Made by a program: the position numbers and the translations under genes. This document shows, piece by piece, positions 7,545-16,353 of a stretch of DNA of 64,000 nt (position 1 is the first letter of the stretch; each line of letters opens with the position of its first letter). This stretch comes from Jeotgalicoccus sp. (lineage in GTDB: Bacteria; Bacillota; Bacilli; Staphylococcales; Salinicoccaceae), in the NCBI GenBank assembly GCA_003513765.1, contig DONT01000002.1, positions 215-64,214 on the forward strand, read 5' to 3'. The notes beneath the pieces are model-generated. The model was not told the DNA's origin, searched no databases, and worked only from the letters and a program-made list of their open reading frames with translations.

Positions 7545-8567
7545 ATGGCTGAAAAGAAAAGATTTACTGAAATTGATGCACTAAGAGGCATTGCCGCGAT
7601 TGTCGTCGTACTCTATCACTACATCATTCTGTACGATGAAAAATTCGGGCATTCAAAAGAAAACTATATAGAAATATTTTCCTACGGACATTACGGTGTC
7701 CAGCTGTTTTTTATAATCAGCGGCTTCGTGATTTATATGTCGGTCTTGAAAGTAAAATCAACTTCAGATTTTTTAACTAAAAGAGCAATCAGACTGTATC
7801 CGACTTATATATTTGCGATTATCGTGACATTTATAGTGGTTGGAATATCGTCAGTTGATACGCTGAAAGCAGGCATAGGTGATATGTTTATTAACATGAC
7901 CATGTTTCAGGACTTTTTCGGCGCTAAAAACGTCGACGGCGTTTACTGGTCACTTCGTGTTGAACTGACTTTCTATCTCTTAATGGCGCTGCTCCTGATG
8001 TTTAATCTGCAGAAGAGAGTCATGCTGTTTACAAGTATCTGGCTCGCAGCTTCTGCACTGATACAAATTACCAACGGCATTGCCGGCACCGAGACAACTG
8101 CTCTACTCGAAAAATTCTCAATGTCCAACTACTGCCAGATGTTTATTATCGGGATTATGTTTTACTATATATGGCAGCACGGCAATCATTTTAAATATTA
8201 TTTGATGATCGCTCTGTCGCTCATTTACGACTTTTCATTTGAAGGTGTAACGAACGGTTTATTCACTATATTTTTCATAGCAGTATTTTATCTGATTCTG
8301 AATAATAAAATGCAGTGGCTGAAATCCGATACACTCGTCTATCTCGGCGCACTGTCATTCCCCTTATATTTAATCCACCAGAACATTGGCTATGTTATTA
8401 TCCAGAAACTCGAATCAATGGGCTTCGTCCATGAAGTATTTCTGGTTGTTCCGCTCGGCTTAAGCCTTGTTCTTGCCCACATGATTCTGCATTATGTGGA
8501 AAAACCAAGCCATAATGCGCTCTTTAAACTTTATAAAGAAAGACAGCTCGCTATGCCGAATATCTAA
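7545..8567 (+). CDS. Acyltransferase 3 family membrane protein
   Basis: A 340-aa integral membrane protein of the acyltransferase 3 family (the family of OatA membrane domains, NodX and WcfX-like enzymes). The N-terminus FTEIDALRGIAAIVVVLYHY with His25 is the family signature, followed by GVQLFFIISGFVIY and about ten membrane helices. There is no C-terminal SGNH esterase domain, so it is not a full OatA. Substrate unknown; O-acylation of a surface or lipid-linked sugar is likely. I use the second ATG (7545), 8 bases after AGGG, instead of the ATG at 7530. It stands alone between two terminators. Confidence 0.85.
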   Translation: MAEKKRFTEIDALRGIAAIVVVLYHYIILYDEKFGHSKENYIEIFSYGHYGVQLFFIISGFVIYMSVLKVKSTSDFLTKRAIRLYPTYIFAIIVTFIVVGISSVDTLKAGIGDMFINMTMFQDFFGAKNVDGVYWSLRVELTFYLLMALLLMFNLQKRVMLFTSIWLAASALIQITNGIAGTETTALLEKFSMSNYCQMFIIGIMFYYIWQHGNHFKYYLMIALSLIYDFSFEGVTNGLFTIFFIAVFYLILNNKMQWLKSDTLVYLGALSFPLYLIHQNIGYVIIQKLESMGFVHEVFLVVPLGLSLVLAHMILHYVEKPSHNALFKLYKERQLAMPNI

Positions 8568-8575
8568 ATATGCAG

Positions 8576-8607
8576 AAAAAAACGCCTTGAATTTCAAGGC
8601 GTTTTTT
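8576..8607. terminator. Bidirectional terminator
   Basis: The stem AACGCCTTGAA / TTCAAGGCGTT is flanked by A-run and T-run on its two sides. It lies between the convergent acyltransferase and lipoprotein genes and can serve both. Confidence 0.88.
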
Positions 8608-8621
8608 CATGAGTTTAGTTA

Positions 8622-9443
8622 CTAGTTATCCTGTTCACTTTCAAGTATTTCCAATGTCTCGGCATTAATTGTATATTCGTGTGTCTGCCCTTCATATTCT
8701 AAATCGATGTCGTATTCCGGCGTCCCATCATCCATACTTAATGACCATTCTCTAACTTCTCCGCCGCCAAGGTCAGCAATGGCTTCATCGATTGCATCAT
8801 AAGCTTCGTTCAATGAACCGTAATCGATTACTTCGTCCTGATCGTCGTTGTCATTATCTTGTTCGGTTCTCACGTCCATGACTTCTTCAGTATCGTGGTT
8901 AATAATTACTTCAGCTTCTTCGCTGTCATTTTTCATATCAAATTGATAAACCCATTCGCCGTTTTCCTGTTCAAATGAAATATCTTGTACATCTCCTTCA
9001 AACTCTCCTTCAGCAATTGACAGTGCATCACTTGCCATCAGGCTGATGTCTTCCAGAGCGATAGTGTTCATGTTAGAACCGCCGCTGTCAGTGCCTGCTT
9101 CATTTGAACTTCCTTCAGTTTCAGTGCTTTCCCCTGAAGAGGCGTCGTCTGACTCATCATTCGCATCAGTACTAGGATCGCTGGAACCGGCCGGATTTGC
9201 AGCTGTACTCGAATCTGTTTCTTCACCGTTGTCCGCACCCTCGTCCGGAGTGTTTTCATCCGTAGCAGCATCCTGTTCCGTACCGCCGTGTTCTGTGCTT
9301 GTTTCTTCACCTTCATCCGATGCTTCCTCTTCTGTTATCGCTGCACCTTCAGGGGATGTATTCGCTGAATCCTCATCTTCACTGCTGCATGCTGCCATAA
9401 TTAAACTCGAGGACAGCAGCAGTCCAATTGTTTTTATTTTCAT
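8622..9443 (-). CDS. PepSY-domain lipoprotein with acidic linker
   Basis: A 273-aa secreted lipoprotein. The start is the ATG at 9443, 7 bases after GAAAGGAG; the longer upstream reading frame lacks a signal. The signal peptide ends in the lipobox LIMAAC. Residues of about 20 to 120 are an extreme low-complexity linker rich in Glu, Asp, Ser, Thr and Gly, typical of cell-wall-spanning spacers. The C-terminal part has two PepSY-like repeats (DALSIAEGEFEGDVQDI...; AYDAIDEAIADLGGGEVRE...) with tandem beta segments. PepSY domains often inhibit proteases or bind near the membrane; no specific target can be named. It is divergent from fbp. Confidence 0.85.
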   Translation of the reverse strand: MKIKTIGLLLSSSLIMAACSSEDEDSANTSPEGAAITEEEASDEGEETSTEHGGTEQDAATDENTPDEGADNGEETDSSTAANPAGSSDPSTDANDESDDASSGESTETEGSSNEAGTDSGGSNMNTIALEDISLMASDALSIAEGEFEGDVQDISFEQENGEWVYQFDMKNDSEEAEVIINHDTEEVMDVRTEQDNDNDDQDEVIDYGSLNEAYDAIDEAIADLGGGEVREWSLSMDDGTPEYDIDLEYEGQTHEYTINAETLEILESEQDN

Positions 9444-9592
9444 TGTGAATTCTCCTTTCAACGTCTTAGTCTTATAATATCCTGTTGCTGTTACAGACAA
9501 ACATATTTTATTAAGACGATAACCATTTATCATTTATACAGTTATGGATATAATGGAACTATTATGAGATTTAACTATAGGAGTGTTAATCA

Positions 9593-11554
9593 GTGACTGT
9601 ATCAGATAACAGTAATGAAGAATATAAAACACGTTATTTTCAGCTGCTGGCTGAAAAGTTTAATTCAGAAGAAAAAGTTGCGACTGAAATTATAAACCTG
9701 GAATCTATTTTAGAACTCCCTAAAGGCACCGAGCATTTCGTCAGTGATCTGCACGGCGAGTTCCAATCGTTCCAGCATGTACTCCGTAACGGGTCCGGCA
9801 ACGTGAAAGTGAAAATTGACGACCTGCTTCAGGACCGTCTTTCAGAAGCTGAGCTCAGTGAACTTGCAGCTCTCGTTTATTATCCGGAGGAAAAATTAAA
9901 ACTTATTAAAAACCAGTTCACGGATAAAGAGGAATTAACTGACTGGTATAAAGCTAAAATTGAACAGCTGATTGAGCTTGTTGCTCATTCTTCTTCAAAA
10001 TATACCCGTTCCAAATTGCGTAAAGCACTGCCTCAGCATTTTGCTTACATAATCGAAGAGCTGTTGTATAAAAAAGATGAGCACGATAACAAAAAACGTT
10101 ATTACGATCGTATTTTAAACGAAATTATCGAACTGGGTCAGGCTGATAAATTAATTACGGGCCTTGCTTTTACGATTCAGCGTCTGGTTGTTGATCATCT
10201 GCACGTTGTCGGCGATATTTATGACCGTGGACCTGAACCCGATAAAATCATGGACACGCTGATTGATTACCACTCAGTCGATATTCAGTGGGGAAATCAC
10301 GATGTGCTGTGGCTCGGAGCTTATGCCGGCTCCAAAGTATGCCTCGCAAATATTATTCGTATTTGTGCACGCTACAATAATCTCGATATTATTGAAGATG
10401 CATACGGTATTAATCTGCGCCCGTTATTTACGCTCGCAGATAAGTACTACGATGATAATCCTGCATTCCATCCGAAGAAAACATCGGACAAAGTGTTATC
10501 CGATCACGAACAGCTGCAGATGACTAAAGTTCAGCAGGCAATATCAATGATTCAGTTTAAGCTGGAAGCACCGATTATTAAAAGACGCCCAGGCTTTGAA
10601 ATGGATGACCGTTTAGTACTTGAAAATATTAATTACGACACGATGGAATATACTGTTGACGGCAAAGTTTATCCGCTTGAAAACACATGCTTCAGTACAG
10701 TCAATCCAAATAATCCTTCAGCTCTTACCGAAGAGGAACAGGACGTTATGAATACGCTGCTGATTTCGGTTCAGCAGTCCGAGAAACTTAAACGCCATAT
10801 GAACTTTATGATGAAGAAAGGAAGTCTGTACTTGCGGTATAACGGCAACCTGCTGATTCACGGCTGTATTCCAGTTACGGAAAACTGTGAGATGGAAGGC
10901 ATGGAAATCGACGGTGAAGTTTATTACGGCAGAGAGCTCCTCGATCAATTTGAGAAGTATTTACGTCATGCATTCGTTAATCTGGATGAGACTGAAGACC
11001 TCGCTACAGATTTAATCTGGTACTTATGGACAGGCAAGAAGTCATCGCTGTTTGGTAAACGTGCCATGACGACGTTTGAAAGATACTTTATCAGTGACAA
11101 AGCAACGCATAAAGAAGAAAAAAACCCGTACTATTATTTACGTGAACAGCCTGAAATGGCAGAAGCTTTCTTAAAAGAATTCAATCTGGATCCGGTGAAT
11201 GGACACATTATAAATGGTCACACGCCTGTTAAAGAAAAAGAAGGAGAAAACCCAATTAAAGCCGACGGCAAGTTAATTGTAATCGACGGCGGTTTCTCAA
11301 AAGCTTATCAATCGACGACAGGCATTGCCGGATACACTCTCCTCTTCAACTCATACGGCATGCAGCTGGTTGCCCACCAGGAATTTAACTCCAAAGATAA
11401 AGTACTGGAAAATGAATCCGATGTACTCGCAGTCAGAAGAATAGTCGATGAAGAACTCGAACGTAAAAAAGTAAGAGATACAGAAATCGGTAAACGTCTG
11501 AGATATGAAATCGATATGCTGAAAGACTTAATGAAACACCGTTATATCAATTAA
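9593..11554 (+). CDS. fbp: Fructose-1,6-bisphosphatase class III
   Basis: A 653-aa gluconeogenic enzyme of the Firmicutes type, unrelated to the enteric Fbp. It is a metallophosphoesterase: HFVSDLHGEF (Asp52, His54), GDIYDRGPEPD near 206, WGNHDVLW near 233 and NGHTPV near 545 are the metal and catalytic motifs. The length matches B. subtilis Fbp (about 670 aa). The start is GTG with TAGGAG upstream. It is monocistronic with its own terminator. A TATAAT box lies about 40 bases upstream, without a strong -35. Confidence 0.95.
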   Translation: MTVSDNSNEEYKTRYFQLLAEKFNSEEKVATEIINLESILELPKGTEHFVSDLHGEFQSFQHVLRNGSGNVKVKIDDLLQDRLSEAELSELAALVYYPEEKLKLIKNQFTDKEELTDWYKAKIEQLIELVAHSSSKYTRSKLRKALPQHFAYIIEELLYKKDEHDNKKRYYDRILNEIIELGQADKLITGLAFTIQRLVVDHLHVVGDIYDRGPEPDKIMDTLIDYHSVDIQWGNHDVLWLGAYAGSKVCLANIIRICARYNNLDIIEDAYGINLRPLFTLADKYYDDNPAFHPKKTSDKVLSDHEQLQMTKVQQAISMIQFKLEAPIIKRRPGFEMDDRLVLENINYDTMEYTVDGKVYPLENTCFSTVNPNNPSALTEEEQDVMNTLLISVQQSEKLKRHMNFMMKKGSLYLRYNGNLLIHGCIPVTENCEMEGMEIDGEVYYGRELLDQFEKYLRHAFVNLDETEDLATDLIWYLWTGKKSSLFGKRAMTTFERYFISDKATHKEEKNPYYYLREQPEMAEAFLKEFNLDPVNGHIINGHTPVKEKEGENPIKADGKLIVIDGGFSKAYQSTTGIAGYTLLFNSYGMQLVAHQEFNSKDKVLENESDVLAVRRIVDEELERKKVRDTEIGKRLRYEIDMLKDLMKHRYIN

Positions 11555-11565
11555 ATATTTCCAAG

Positions 11566-11604
11566 AAAAAACAACGCTCACAGCAATCTGTGAGCGTTGT
11601 TTTT
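11566..11604 (+). terminator. Terminator of fbp
   Basis: A 14-bp perfect stem (11570-11583 with 11588-11601) and a 4-nt loop, with T-run on the plus side and A-run on the other. It can also serve the convergent SDR gene. Confidence 0.9.
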
Positions 11605-11614
11605 GCGTTATATA

Positions 11615-12343
11615 TTATTGTGCTGTAAAGCCGCCGTCTACCGTTAAAGTGTTTGCTGTCATAAATGATGAATCATCTGATGCTAAGAATAATGCTGCTT
11701 TAGCCATTTCTTCAGATGTACCTAGACGTCCAATCGGCGTACTTCCAGCCAATGCTTCCTTCACTTCTGACGGGATAATCGGTGTATCGATGAAGCCCGG
11801 GCATAAGGCGTTTACTCTAATATTTTCTTTAGCATACTCAACACCTAATGAACGTGTTAAGTTAATTACGCCGCCTTTTGCTGCGTTATAAGCAGCACTG
11901 CCTGCCGCACCAATCCAGCCGTACATTGACGCTGTGTTAATAATGTTACCGCTGCCCTGTTCACGGAAGTAATCGATTGCCAATTTAGAGAATAGGAATA
12001 CTGCATCTAAATCCACATTGACCGTTTTACGATATTCAGCATAAGATACTTCGTGTGTCGGTTTCGTTGCACCGATACCTGCGTTATTGAACAGAATATC
12101 TACACGTCCAAATTTCTCTATTGTTTTATCAAATACTCTTTTAGCGTCTTCCTCACTTGTTACATCTGCCTGGACAAAAATTGTGTCTCCGCCAAATTCT
12201 TCTGCAACTTTATTTCCTTTGCTTTCATCCAAATCGACGAGGACTAATTTCGCTCCCTCTTTATTAAATAACTCTGCTGAAGCTTTACCGATTCCTGAAA
12301 TACCACCTGTGATAACGACGACTTTATCTTGTAATTTTGCCAT
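11615..12343 (-). CDS. SDR-family NAD(P)-dependent dehydrogenase
   Basis: A 242-aa classical short-chain dehydrogenase. TGGISGIG at 12-19 binds the cofactor, NNAG is at 86-89, and the catalytic triad is Ser139, Tyr152 and Lys156 (AYNAAKGG). Asp37 after the second strand (LVLVDLDES) favours NAD over NADP. It is close to general 3-oxoacyl-ACP-reductase/acetoin-type reductases; the substrate cannot be read from sequence. SD TTTGGAGG precedes the ATG. A Rex-like box lies 88 bases upstream, fitting an NADH-consuming enzyme under redox control. Confidence 0.88.
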   Translation of the reverse strand: MAKLQDKVVVITGGISGIGKASAELFNKEGAKLVLVDLDESKGNKVAEEFGGDTIFVQADVTSEEDAKRVFDKTIEKFGRVDILFNNAGIGATKPTHEVSYAEYRKTVNVDLDAVFLFSKLAIDYFREQGSGNIINTASMYGWIGAAGSAAYNAAKGGVINLTRSLGVEYAKENIRVNALCPGFIDTPIIPSEVKEALAGSTPIGRLGTSEEMAKAALFLASDDSSFMTANTLTVDGGFTAQ

Positions 12344-12430
12344 TGTATTACCTCCAAAATGATTTTCTTTCTTAATTACATTGTATCATTTAAATTTTCT
12401 AATAATACAGTAATAACCGCTGAAATTAAT

Positions 12431-12448
12431 ATGTGAAATTGTTCACAT
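12431..12448. promoter_or_regulatory. Rex-like redox operator
   Basis: ATGTGAA, 4 bp, TTCACAT: a perfect 7-bp inverted repeat with the geometry of the staphylococcal Rex box (TTGTGAA-N4-TTCACAA). It lies between the divergent SDR dehydrogenase and the tandem membrane protein genes. Rex represses fermentation genes when NADH is low. Confidence 0.6.
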
Positions 12449-12461
12449 TAAACAAAAATAT

Positions 12462-12486
12462 CTTTAAACTGTGTAAAAACGGGTAA
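12462..12486 (+). promoter_or_regulatory. Sigma-B-like promoter for the tandem membrane genes
   Basis: CTTTAA, 13 bases, GGGTAA: five of six matches in each box to the general-stress consensus GTTTAA-N12-15-GGGTAT. It ends 50 bases before the first ATG of the two-gene unit. Confidence 0.5.
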
Positions 12487-12536
12487 TACTTCATAAACAT
12501 ATCATTTACATAAATCATCTCAGAAAGGAGATTTCC

Positions 12537-13637
12537 ATGACTTCTATTACAGTAGGTCTAATCCCGGCTCCCGGTATGTCGAGGACTCTGATTGAAAAAA
12601 TTATTGATGACCTGCCCGAGTTCGCCGGAGAGTTTGTCGATAAAGGCTGCACATTTAAATTTGAAGTTGAAGTCAGTCCTTTAGCGAGTTCGTCGGAATA
12701 CATTAACGAAACAATTCACAGAATCGTTAAGATAAAAGAAAATAATGGCTGGGATTATGTCATCGGTGTTACTGACCTGCCGAGCTTGTCTGACAATAGA
12801 GTGGTCGTATCTGAGTTCGATTCACAAAAATCAGCCTCCTTGCTTTCGCTTCCTGCACTTGGTTTCTTTTTTGTAAAAAGAAAATTAAGAAAGATGGTGA
12901 CACATCATCTGGAATATTTGTATAAATATAATGAAGACAGCACGTCATTCAGCTCAAGTGAGTTATCTTCCCCGACAGTAATGAATATTTCCCGGGAAAC
13001 TCCACCGGAAGACAATGAAAGTACCAACCGTTATATTATAAAGTCTTATATTATTGGCTGGCTGAAAATCATTCTGGGGATGACCTACATCAACGAACCT
13101 TGGTCTATTGTTACCAACTTTAAAACACTGGTGTCACTGGCTTTTGCTACAGGAACATATATTGCGATATTTTCAACACCTTGGGAACTCAGTTTAGATT
13201 ATCAGCCATGGCGGCTGATTGCTTTAATGCTATTTTCTATTACGGGTATGGTGTTCTGGCTAATATATGCTCATAATTTATGGCAGGGTTCATCAACAAA
13301 AACAGCAGCTCATTACCGCCTGCTTTATAACCTGACAACATTTATGACACTTCTGTTCGTTACAGTAGCCAACTACGGCATTCTTTTTATCCTGCTTACA
13401 ATATCAGTTACGATGTTTGTTCCTCCTGAGATTTTTAATGAGTGGACACAGGCTAATGAGAATTTCACGGCAATGAATTATATAAACCTGATCTGGTTTA
13501 CAACTTCTCTCGGTATGCTCGCAGGTGCACTCGGCTCTACCGCCGAAAGCGAGGATAAAATTCGCAATGTAACTTATTCATACCGGCAAAGCTACAGGTA
13601 CAACAAACTCCAAGAAGAAGATAATGATTCCAGCTAA
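12537..13637 (+). CDS. Membrane protein of unknown function, tandem paralog A
   Basis: I do not recognise a named family. The 366-aa protein has an N-terminal cytosolic alpha/beta domain (about 1-130) with segments VGLIPAPGMSRTLIEKII, EVEVSPLA, WDYVIGVTDLPSL and SASLLSLPALGFF, then a charged linker, then four to five membrane helices from about 195 (TLVSLAFATGTYIAIFS; LIALMLFSITGMVFWLIY; MTLLFVTVANYGILFILL; IWFTTSLGMLAGALGS). It ends in a basic Tyr-rich tail (YSYRQSYRYNK). The next gene has exactly the same layout. SD GAAAGGAG is strong. Sigma-B-like and Rex-like sites lie upstream. Confidence 0.85.
   Translation: MTSITVGLIPAPGMSRTLIEKIIDDLPEFAGEFVDKGCTFKFEVEVSPLASSSEYINETIHRIVKIKENNGWDYVIGVTDLPSLSDNRVVVSEFDSQKSASLLSLPALGFFFVKRKLRKMVTHHLEYLYKYNEDSTSFSSSELSSPTVMNISRETPPEDNESTNRYIIKSYIIGWLKIILGMTYINEPWSIVTNFKTLVSLAFATGTYIAIFSTPWELSLDYQPWRLIALMLFSITGMVFWLIYAHNLWQGSSTKTAAHYRLLYNLTTFMTLLFVTVANYGILFILLTISVTMFVPPEIFNEWTQANENFTAMNYINLIWFTTSLGMLAGALGSTAESEDKIRNVTYSYRQSYRYNKLQEEDNDSS
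12987..13000. promoter_or_regulatory. Candidate Noc-binding site (NBS-like)
   Basis: ATTTCCCGGGAAAC matches the Noc consensus ATTTCCCGGGAAAT at 13 of 14 positions. It is inside the coding region of paralog A. Confidence 0.5.
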
Positions 13638-13660
13638 GATTTTAGTAGAGGAGGCAAACT

Positions 13661-14764
13661 ATGATTCGTGTAGGGTTAATCGTGGCCCCTGGAACGGCTA
13701 ACAATATAGTAAATAAAATAGAAAACGAACTGGTAGAAGATTTTAAAAAACAGATATCTGCTGCTGATGAGTGGGAAATTGATATTATCGTCGATCCTTT
13801 GACTGGCGAAACAGAGTTCACCAATCAAATTTATTCAAAAACAGATGAATATCTGCGTGAAAATGACTGGAATTTTTTAATCAGTATTACAGATTTACCA
13901 TTATTTTATAAAGATAAGGCTGTAGTTATAGATATCGACAGTTCTGACTGTGCTGCCATGATGTCTATTCCAGCATTTGGATGGCGTCCTCTGAAGAAGA
14001 GAATGAAAACTGCAATTATTAATACATTAGTTATTATTAACAAGATGAATAATAATGACACTGATATTGAAGAGGAATGCCGTGAATTAAAAAATATGTT
14101 CACATTATCAAAACTGAAACACACAGAAGACTATTTCGAAGACTCAAAAACTGAACATCTTCTATTTCATATGAATTCTAAAATTCGAGGCACTGTGAGA
14201 CTGGTCAGCGGAATGACTTTTGCAAATAATCCATATAATACGATGCAGAGTTTAAGCGGTGTAACGGCGATTGCATTTGCCACCGGTGCATTCGGTATAA
14301 TTTTTTCGACCATGTGGAATCTGAGCTATCTGTTTCCCACCTGGCGTTTAGTTGCAATTTCAGTCTTATCAATTTTTGGCATGCTGTTCTGGATTATCAT
14401 TTCCCACGATTTATGGGAACAATTTAAAGAAGGTGAAAGTAAAAAACTTACCTCTCTCTATAACAGCACCACATTGCTGACGCTGTTTATATCGTTGTTG
14501 TTTTACTATTTACTCCTGTATCTTCTATTCTTATCTGCCGCGGTAACATTGCTGCCGCCTGACTTTGTTGCGAAAACTATTCAGGCTGAGCATATCGGAG
14601 TCAGATTTTACCTGGAACTTGCCTGGTTTGCAGCCTCTCTAACAACAGTGGCCGGAGCGATTGGTGCCGGATTCCAGGATAAGCAGGTTATTCAGGAAAG
14701 CACTTACGGTTACCGGCAGCGAATGAGGTATCAGAAAAATGAAGAAGAAAACGGCGAGTCATAG
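13661..14764 (+). CDS. Membrane protein of unknown function, tandem paralog B
   Basis: A 367-aa paralog of the preceding gene. Shared signatures: VGLIVAPGTANNIVNKIE, DIIVDPLTG, WNFLISITDLPLF, AAMMSIPAFGW, GMTFANNPYNTM (GMTYINEPWSI in A), FATGAFGIIFST, WRLVAISVLSIFGMLFWI, HDLWEQ, AWFAASLTTVAGAIGA and YGYRQRMRYQK. The domain order is soluble alpha/beta domain, linker, four to five membrane helices. It starts 23 bases after paralog A with SD GAGGAGG, so the two are co-transcribed. The pair may form a hetero-oligomeric membrane complex; the function is unknown. Confidence 0.85.
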   Translation: MIRVGLIVAPGTANNIVNKIENELVEDFKKQISAADEWEIDIIVDPLTGETEFTNQIYSKTDEYLRENDWNFLISITDLPLFYKDKAVVIDIDSSDCAAMMSIPAFGWRPLKKRMKTAIINTLVIINKMNNNDTDIEEECRELKNMFTLSKLKHTEDYFEDSKTEHLLFHMNSKIRGTVRLVSGMTFANNPYNTMQSLSGVTAIAFATGAFGIIFSTMWNLSYLFPTWRLVAISVLSIFGMLFWIIISHDLWEQFKEGESKKLTSLYNSTTLLTLFISLLFYYLLLYLLFLSAAVTLLPPDFVAKTIQAEHIGVRFYLELAWFAASLTTVAGAIGAGFQDKQVIQESTYGYRQRMRYQKNEEENGES

Positions 14765-14781
14765 TTTCATTTTAAACATTT

Positions 14782-14837
14782 AAAAAGCACTTTATCCTCG
14801 GCTCATAAAGAGTGTCAGGATAAAGTGCGATTTTTTT
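14782..14837. terminator. Bidirectional terminator
   Basis: A 12-bp perfect stem (14787-14798 with 14817-14828) and an 18-nt loop, with A-run on the left and seven T on the right. It separates the convergent paralog B and ABC transporter genes. Confidence 0.85.
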
Positions 14838-16353
14838 ATTCCAGCAAATTATTTTCTTCTAAATATTCTTCAGCCACATCATAAGGGCTTTCGTCTTCTA
14901 CAGATACACGGTAGTTCATGTCCTGCATTTCTTCATCCGTAATCATGCCGGACAGTTTATTTAACGGTTCCACTATCTCCGGATGTTCATCCAGGAACTC
15001 CTGCTTAAACATTGGTGCTCCCTGATAAGGCGGGAATACCGCTTCTGTATCTTCAAGTATCACCATATCGTATTCCCTAAGCTCAGCATCCGTTGCATAT
15101 GCATCCATCAGGTTAATATCCCCGCTTTCAATCGCCTGATAACGCAGCTGCGGTTCCATTGTCACTACATCATTAAAGTTTAAATTATATGCTTCCTGGA
15201 TTGCCGGATAGCCGTCTTCTGTTCTGTCATTAAACTCCATAGTAAAGCCTGGTTTAACAATATCTTCAATTTGTCTGAGGTCTCCGATGGTTTCTAGTCC
15301 GTGCTCTTCTGCAAAGTCCCTTTTCACAGCAAGTGTATATGTGTTATTAAATGCCATCGGTTCAAGCATCGTCATGTCATATTGTTCATCAAGGGCAGTG
15401 TTCGCCTGATTATAAACTGCTTCAGCTTCATTGGATTCCGGCGGTATATTGACGAGTTCACCAAGTACTGTTCCTGTAAACTCAAGGTAGCCGTCTATAT
15501 CATCAGATTCCAGTGCATTGAACAGGAATGATGTTTTACCAAGACCATCTTCAACATTAACGTTGTAGTCTGTCTCTTCCTCGATCAGGATTTTATACAT
15601 ATTCGTAATAATCGAGGGCTCTGCACCAAGTTTCCCGGCGATTGTCAGACTGTCACCGCGGTTAGTTAATAACGGTGCTAGCGCTACGAGCAGAATAACG
15701 ATGAATATCGTTCCAACGAGTGTGACTGCTTTTTTATACGACAGATTTTGAATCACTCTTAAAATAACATCGAAAAGAATCGCCAGTAATGCTGCCGGTA
15801 TCGCACCGATTAATATGAGATGTGTATTGTTTCTGTCGATACCTAAGAGAATTAAATCACCAAGACCGCCCGCACCGATTAGTGCAGCGAGTGTTGCAGT
15901 ACCGATAATCAGTACCATTGCTGTTCGGACACCTGCCATAATAACCGGCATTGCAATCGGCATTTCCACTTTCATCAATCTTCTCATCGGCTTCATACCG
16001 ATGCCCCGTGCTGCCTCAACGAGCGATGCATCCACCTCAGCTATACCTGTATAAGTATTTCTAAGTATCGGGAGTAACGCATAAATAACGAGCGCGATAA
16101 TTGCCGGCACCACACCAATACCGAACAATGGTATCATCAAACCCAGTAATGCCAGGGATGGTATCGTCTGCAGTACTGCTGCGACATTAATGACCACTTC
16201 TGCCGTACGCTTCGTTTTTGTTAAAATAACGCCTAGCGGTATACCGATAACAGCTGCAATCAAGAGCGCGATAAACGATATCTGAATATGTTCTATTAAA
16301 GTCGACAGCAGTTCGCCTTTACGAGAATTAAGTGTTTCTAAAAATGTAGTCAT
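14836..16353 (-). CDS. Fused permease / substrate-binding protein, EgtU/OpuC type
   Basis: A 505-aa fusion. Residues 1 to about 215 are an ABC permease domain (five to six helices, with the EAA-like loop EAARGIGMKPMRRLMKVEMP). After a further helix, about 235 to 505 are an extracellular substrate-binding domain of the OpuAC/ProX class (LTIAGKLGAEPSIITNMY; LGKTSFLFNALESDDIDGY; EFTGTVLGELV). Permease-binding fusions occur in osmoprotectant/bile transporters and in the ergothioneine importer EgtU. The layout (separate ATPase with a CBS remnant, then the fusion) and the AGKLGAEP-type binding-domain start resemble EgtU most, but betaine, carnitine or choline remain possible. It overlaps the ATPase gene by 4 bp. 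Confidence 0.82.
   Translation of the reverse strand: MTTFLETLNSRKGELLSTLIEHIQISFIALLIAAVIGIPLGVILTKTKRTAEVVINVAAVLQTIPSLALLGLMIPLFGIGVVPAIIALVIYALLPILRNTYTGIAEVDASLVEAARGIGMKPMRRLMKVEMPIAMPVIMAGVRTAMVLIIGTATLAALIGAGGLGDLILLGIDRNNTHLILIGAIPAALLAILFDVILRVIQNLSYKKAVTLVGTIFIVILLVALAPLLTNRGDSLTIAGKLGAEPSIITNMYKILIEEETDYNVNVEDGLGKTSFLFNALESDDIDGYLEFTGTVLGELVNIPPESNEAEAVYNQANTALDEQYDMTMLEPMAFNNTYTLAVKRDFAEEHGLETIGDLRQIEDIVKPGFTMEFNDRTEDGYPAIQEAYNLNFNDVVTMEPQLRYQAIESGDINLMDAYATDAELREYDMVILEDTEAVFPPYQGAPMFKQEFLDEHPEIVEPLNKLSGMITDEEMQDMNYRVSVEDESPYDVAEEYLEENNLLE

Noticed and set aside
9046..9477. Long plus-strand frame opposite the PepSY lipoprotein
   Set aside because: It is the mirror of the low-complexity acidic linker, giving a Ser/Val-rich nonsense protein with no SD.
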